A DNA stretch of 37,134 nt from NCBI GenBank assembly GCA_934646115.1, contig CAKUEM010000014.1:1-37134 (forward strand). Reading direction: 5' to 3'. A program made the position numbers and the translations under genes. Shown one piece after another: positions 36,501 through 37,134 of this stretch. The notes under the pieces were generated by a model. The model searched no databases. It was given only the letters and a program-made list of their open reading frames with translations, and was not told the DNA's origin. This stretch comes from an uncultured Oscillospiraceae bacterium. Lineage in GTDB: Bacteria > Bacillota > Clostridia > Oscillospirales > JAAYXM01. The stretch's first letter is position 1; each line of letters opens with the position of its first letter.

Positions 36501-37134
36501 ATGATGCGTTTGATTTTAACGGCTTTGTTGGCGTTTGCATGATGAAAGACGGCGAAGTGATTTACAGCTATGTAAACGATGGCACGCAGCTCGGCGATTT
36601 GAAGAGCGAGGCGGCTTATAGCGGGCGTGTGGTTGATTTCACGAAGGATCTGGCGTTTGACAATGAGATCACGCTGCAATTTGATCAGCCGATCGTGCCG
36701 GAGAAGCTGGAGAACCAGTTTATCTATGTGGCGAACGGCAAGGAGTATAACGCGGCATATCAGCTGCTCGAAATCAGAGCGGTTAACGAAAACACGGTAA
36801 CGGCAAGCGTGGGCGACTGCACGTTTATCTATGGTCTGAAGGACAGCACGGATCAGAGCGCAGGATATCTCTATACGCTCGCGGAGGGGAATGCGTTCCG
36901 CATGCCGCTTGCGGCGGAATCGAATGATGCGCCGATCTTCGCGCCGATCGAAGATAAAAACGCGGAAGCAGGCTCCGAGCTGAAATTTACCGTTTCGGCG
37001 GAGAGCCCGGCGGGACGTGCGCTGACATATTCTGCAAAGACCCTGCCGCGCGGCGCAAACTTTGATGCGGCGACCCGGACATTCAGCTGGATTCCGGATT
37101 CCGCGCAGCTGGGCAAGAATTATGCGGCGTTCAC
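30551..37134 (+). CDS. Large secreted heparinase II/III-type polysaccharide lyase, 3' end missing
   Basis: The frame is open from ATG 30551 (GGGGAGG upstream) to the window end, 2194 codons without a stop. Residues 1-37 are a signal peptide (basic start, ILALSLLLGAV core, likely cleavage after MRAAA). Three related beta-rich modules follow at about 43-220, 316-497 and 694-886, separated by Ig-like domains. A BIG2-type Ig domain (SSNEQVATIAQDGTVTAL) ends near 1092. The catalytic part starts near 1097 and has a four-cysteine motif (Cys1165, Cys1168, Cys1195, Cys1198), a helical toroid region, and then the heparinase II/III beta-sandwich with HGHYDGLNL (His1671, His1673) and AHNTVLVND (His1713). 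A putative-Ig (He_PIG-like) domain begins near 2125. It probably cleaves uronic-acid-containing polysaccharide outside the cell. Substrate and surface anchor are unknown; the anchor would lie past the window end. Confidence 0.88.
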   Translation, partial: MKRTRHVFAQRLASMILALSLLLGAVCVPGQTMRAAAEETPRDLYYNFIKSNTKVARNDDTSPTFLQDKVTSYDVNTYGMKGQNSIYIYSDPWKYNSASYTEGKTGYMRYLSPAYGIAMYNGGAEATFRLDIQVPASGYYQAELIASYKDNAGEIELSLEKDGAEPIALGRIDTYAKEAQWNLSIPLAGVHYLEAGEYTLAVKSVTAGRLCLIDALRLNVVSPGVAPAPVTVGQEREIALYSAGGNAVSVASDSINVTADSSVLEVIGTDKANGTVTVRGVAAGTGKLSVKTTGEIPLSYELPVRVVRENEGAESLHYDFKKINTYAAGKNDAVAPFLNTYNQTASGAPGEIEPGTPSAPWKFYGWSMLGVNSANDALGNGYMRFLGGAHGLCMYQPGRIQLRIRVPVGGEFDFKAVAAANMELPLQVLIYPYDEQTRIPGAEVYNKTMQITAGGYEEQTLEGGEATLPAGEYLIEFIQQTRGAVLSLRAFDLKFVKSTLRVSLPKRVDTVADETRKLALPVTDYEDTPVPAGKLSGTVSVENESIATAKLAAEGDELFLHVTGKKKGETEATIDLVDDQERSVRAKVSISVASSATLRVTMELPDKIRKGETLRIPMRTEMVRKGESVGVAADISANLSVSGLLSASVEPGAQPGDATLVLKGEKSGNVALTVTASAEGDRTQAKRAVMVYDTTVKSTNQYNYMILGTVPAEKTVPDADDYLKTIPSSGEELRPGAISATWRFAGMGAPEGAKEPTWKYYYDTYGSALEMGDGIWGAIQIRVPESGIYDVISHNALYCMAGIMRVYLAPADAENPRAAQYALGTRDMILPGKDNTKITLNEETKLQTMPIEAGDYTVTWEIIGKNSECTAADPRLYIGGVILKPVDALPELTMTAGAVPTVKVDNTCEVELGATYQDGTEEELYGWEFATTADEPGLCEATVVHRKGKSYLVVEGKRAGKTTLHLTASYAGVARASCDVPVTIEERGTLTRVQIALKGNETNTISLRKMQPDSSVQSTSVRFFDEDDLEISAEKAAAYGTAIQYHSSNEQVATIAQDGTVTALLAGTTTIRATVTMNGATVVGEMELSVTNGKTESSYYTAEKVAAARENVENYAWARSMRDNAVSKAERFIGKENDLWTLVTTQELPRSYHVGYRSDAEVAYCRYCGVNIVQKYGSAYPWRYNVFETPWKVQCPDCRRQFPSNDFGKFYELGLDEHGNFRYELAKQKNAELVAAGEDGYLKNILYPDKGEGWGVDDGYGYVTGRTYPDGTPEVHTYISYYNHWAIWHANGTVNTALDALRDAYLYTGESKYGRVGAILLDRVADVYPDMDTNPYRWQLQPIAAVKIDGYVPQGKTVDLIWENQNASNYARSYDAFFSVYEDPYVISFLSKKAEAYQMKNTKSSAEFIRENCEDGLVREVFRAAKNGKLNGNFGMTQSAVAMAAVVLDSMPETREMLDWNFRAGENVYQGHNITGGNIMAKIMSDVNRDGLATTEVAPQYCNIWVGGLSDIVDTLAGYKGYPTADFYKNPKYIKMLASPPPLTLGRRQTAAIGDSASVADTTRNFRPSLYLKAFQHTQDPLMAQIVYFFYNGDVSNLHYDIFTKNPNSVGDDIREVIAEHGEYNFDQSNQLGGYGFTILRDGTTRKVAGKLDPIDTQRDFWMFYGNNAPHGHYDGLNLGMRAFGIDMAPELGYPIDTTSDNYYNWGQGTIAHNTVLVNDRRQTYEKTRVDAPIHYDGDGLVKLMDVDAPTRYGATSIYRRSVVMVNVDDDVSYGVDFFRVKGGNEHLYSFHSLADEIFETENLEFTKQANGNGEYIGSYVGPNVNYGTTGISNGFSWLKNVERDRAVEEKNIAVDFQIKDFRNQFRETRNLHLRMTMLNSFTLSEVALADGIPAQRNHNPESLKYVLARRSGTNLDSLFTTVFEPYDTERYIESMERVTRIRDESGADVSNDESVRAVKITMKSGRIDYIVYAANQTKTYRVDDAFDFNGFVGVCMMKDGEVIYSYVNDGTQLGDLKSEAAYSGRVVDFTKDLAFDNEITLQFDQPIVPEKLENQFIYVANGKEYNAAYQLLEIRAVNENTVTASVGDCTFIYGLKDSTDQSAGYLYTLAEGNAFRMPLAAESNDAPIFAPIEDKNAEAGSELKFTVSAESPAGRALTYSAKTLPRGANFDAATRTFSWIPDSAQLGKNYAAF

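Overview
The window reads as chromosomal DNA of a GC-rich member of the Bacillota, most likely class Clostridia. Supporting this are the gene order L7Ae-like/rpsL/rpsG/fusA/tuf, the folate-dependent TrmFO, a KtrAB-type potassium system, strong AGGAGG-type ribosome binding sites, sigma-A promoters of the TTGACA/TATAAT type, and intrinsic terminators. The order or genus cannot be fixed from the sequence; a gut or animal-associated anaerobe is an inference from the glycan-degrading genes on the right.

Left part (1-8621): an imperfect 204-bp tandem repeat lies at the edge. A minus-strand unit follows, metK then wecC (S-adenosylmethionine synthesis and a nucleotide-sugar dehydrogenase), ending in a clear terminator. 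Divergent from it is a plus-strand DNA repair unit, radC-uvrB-uvrA, with its own promoter. Positions 8622-9760 hold no convincing intact gene and look like decayed mobile DNA.

Middle (9770-21158): a promoter drives an unrecognised membrane-anchored protein. Then come the potassium uptake pair ktrB-ktrA and a long tightly packed run: SpoU-type RNA methylase, dprA, topA, trmFO, plsX, acpP, rnc and an Elp3-like radical SAM protein. Most junctions there overlap by a few bases (GTGA, ATGA or TTGA), which suggests translational coupling.

Translation block (21203-26265): a strong promoter precedes an L7Ae-family protein, rpsL, rpsG, fusA and tuf. The rpsL-rpsG gap can form two mutually exclusive hairpins, tuf has an extra promoter, and a strong terminator closes the block.

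Right part (26266-37134): first comes a short promoter-to-terminator unit (about 250 nt) that encodes at most a 21-residue peptide and can hide its ribosome binding site in a stem. Then come a minus-strand GH123/DUF4091-type glycosidase, tRNA-Leu(UAG), an AraC-family regulator and, divergent from it, a very large secreted heparinase II/III-type lyase that runs off the window (2194 codons seen). The lyase carries three related N-terminal modules, Ig-like domains, a four-cysteine zinc-ribbon-like motif and a C-terminal putative-Ig domain. This looks like a small regulated locus for attacking uronic-acid or amino-sugar glycans; the substrate is not determined. The most unusual items are the small structured transcription unit near 26.7-26.97 kb, the triple-module lyase with repeated operator-like sites, and the alternative hairpins between rpsL and rpsG.
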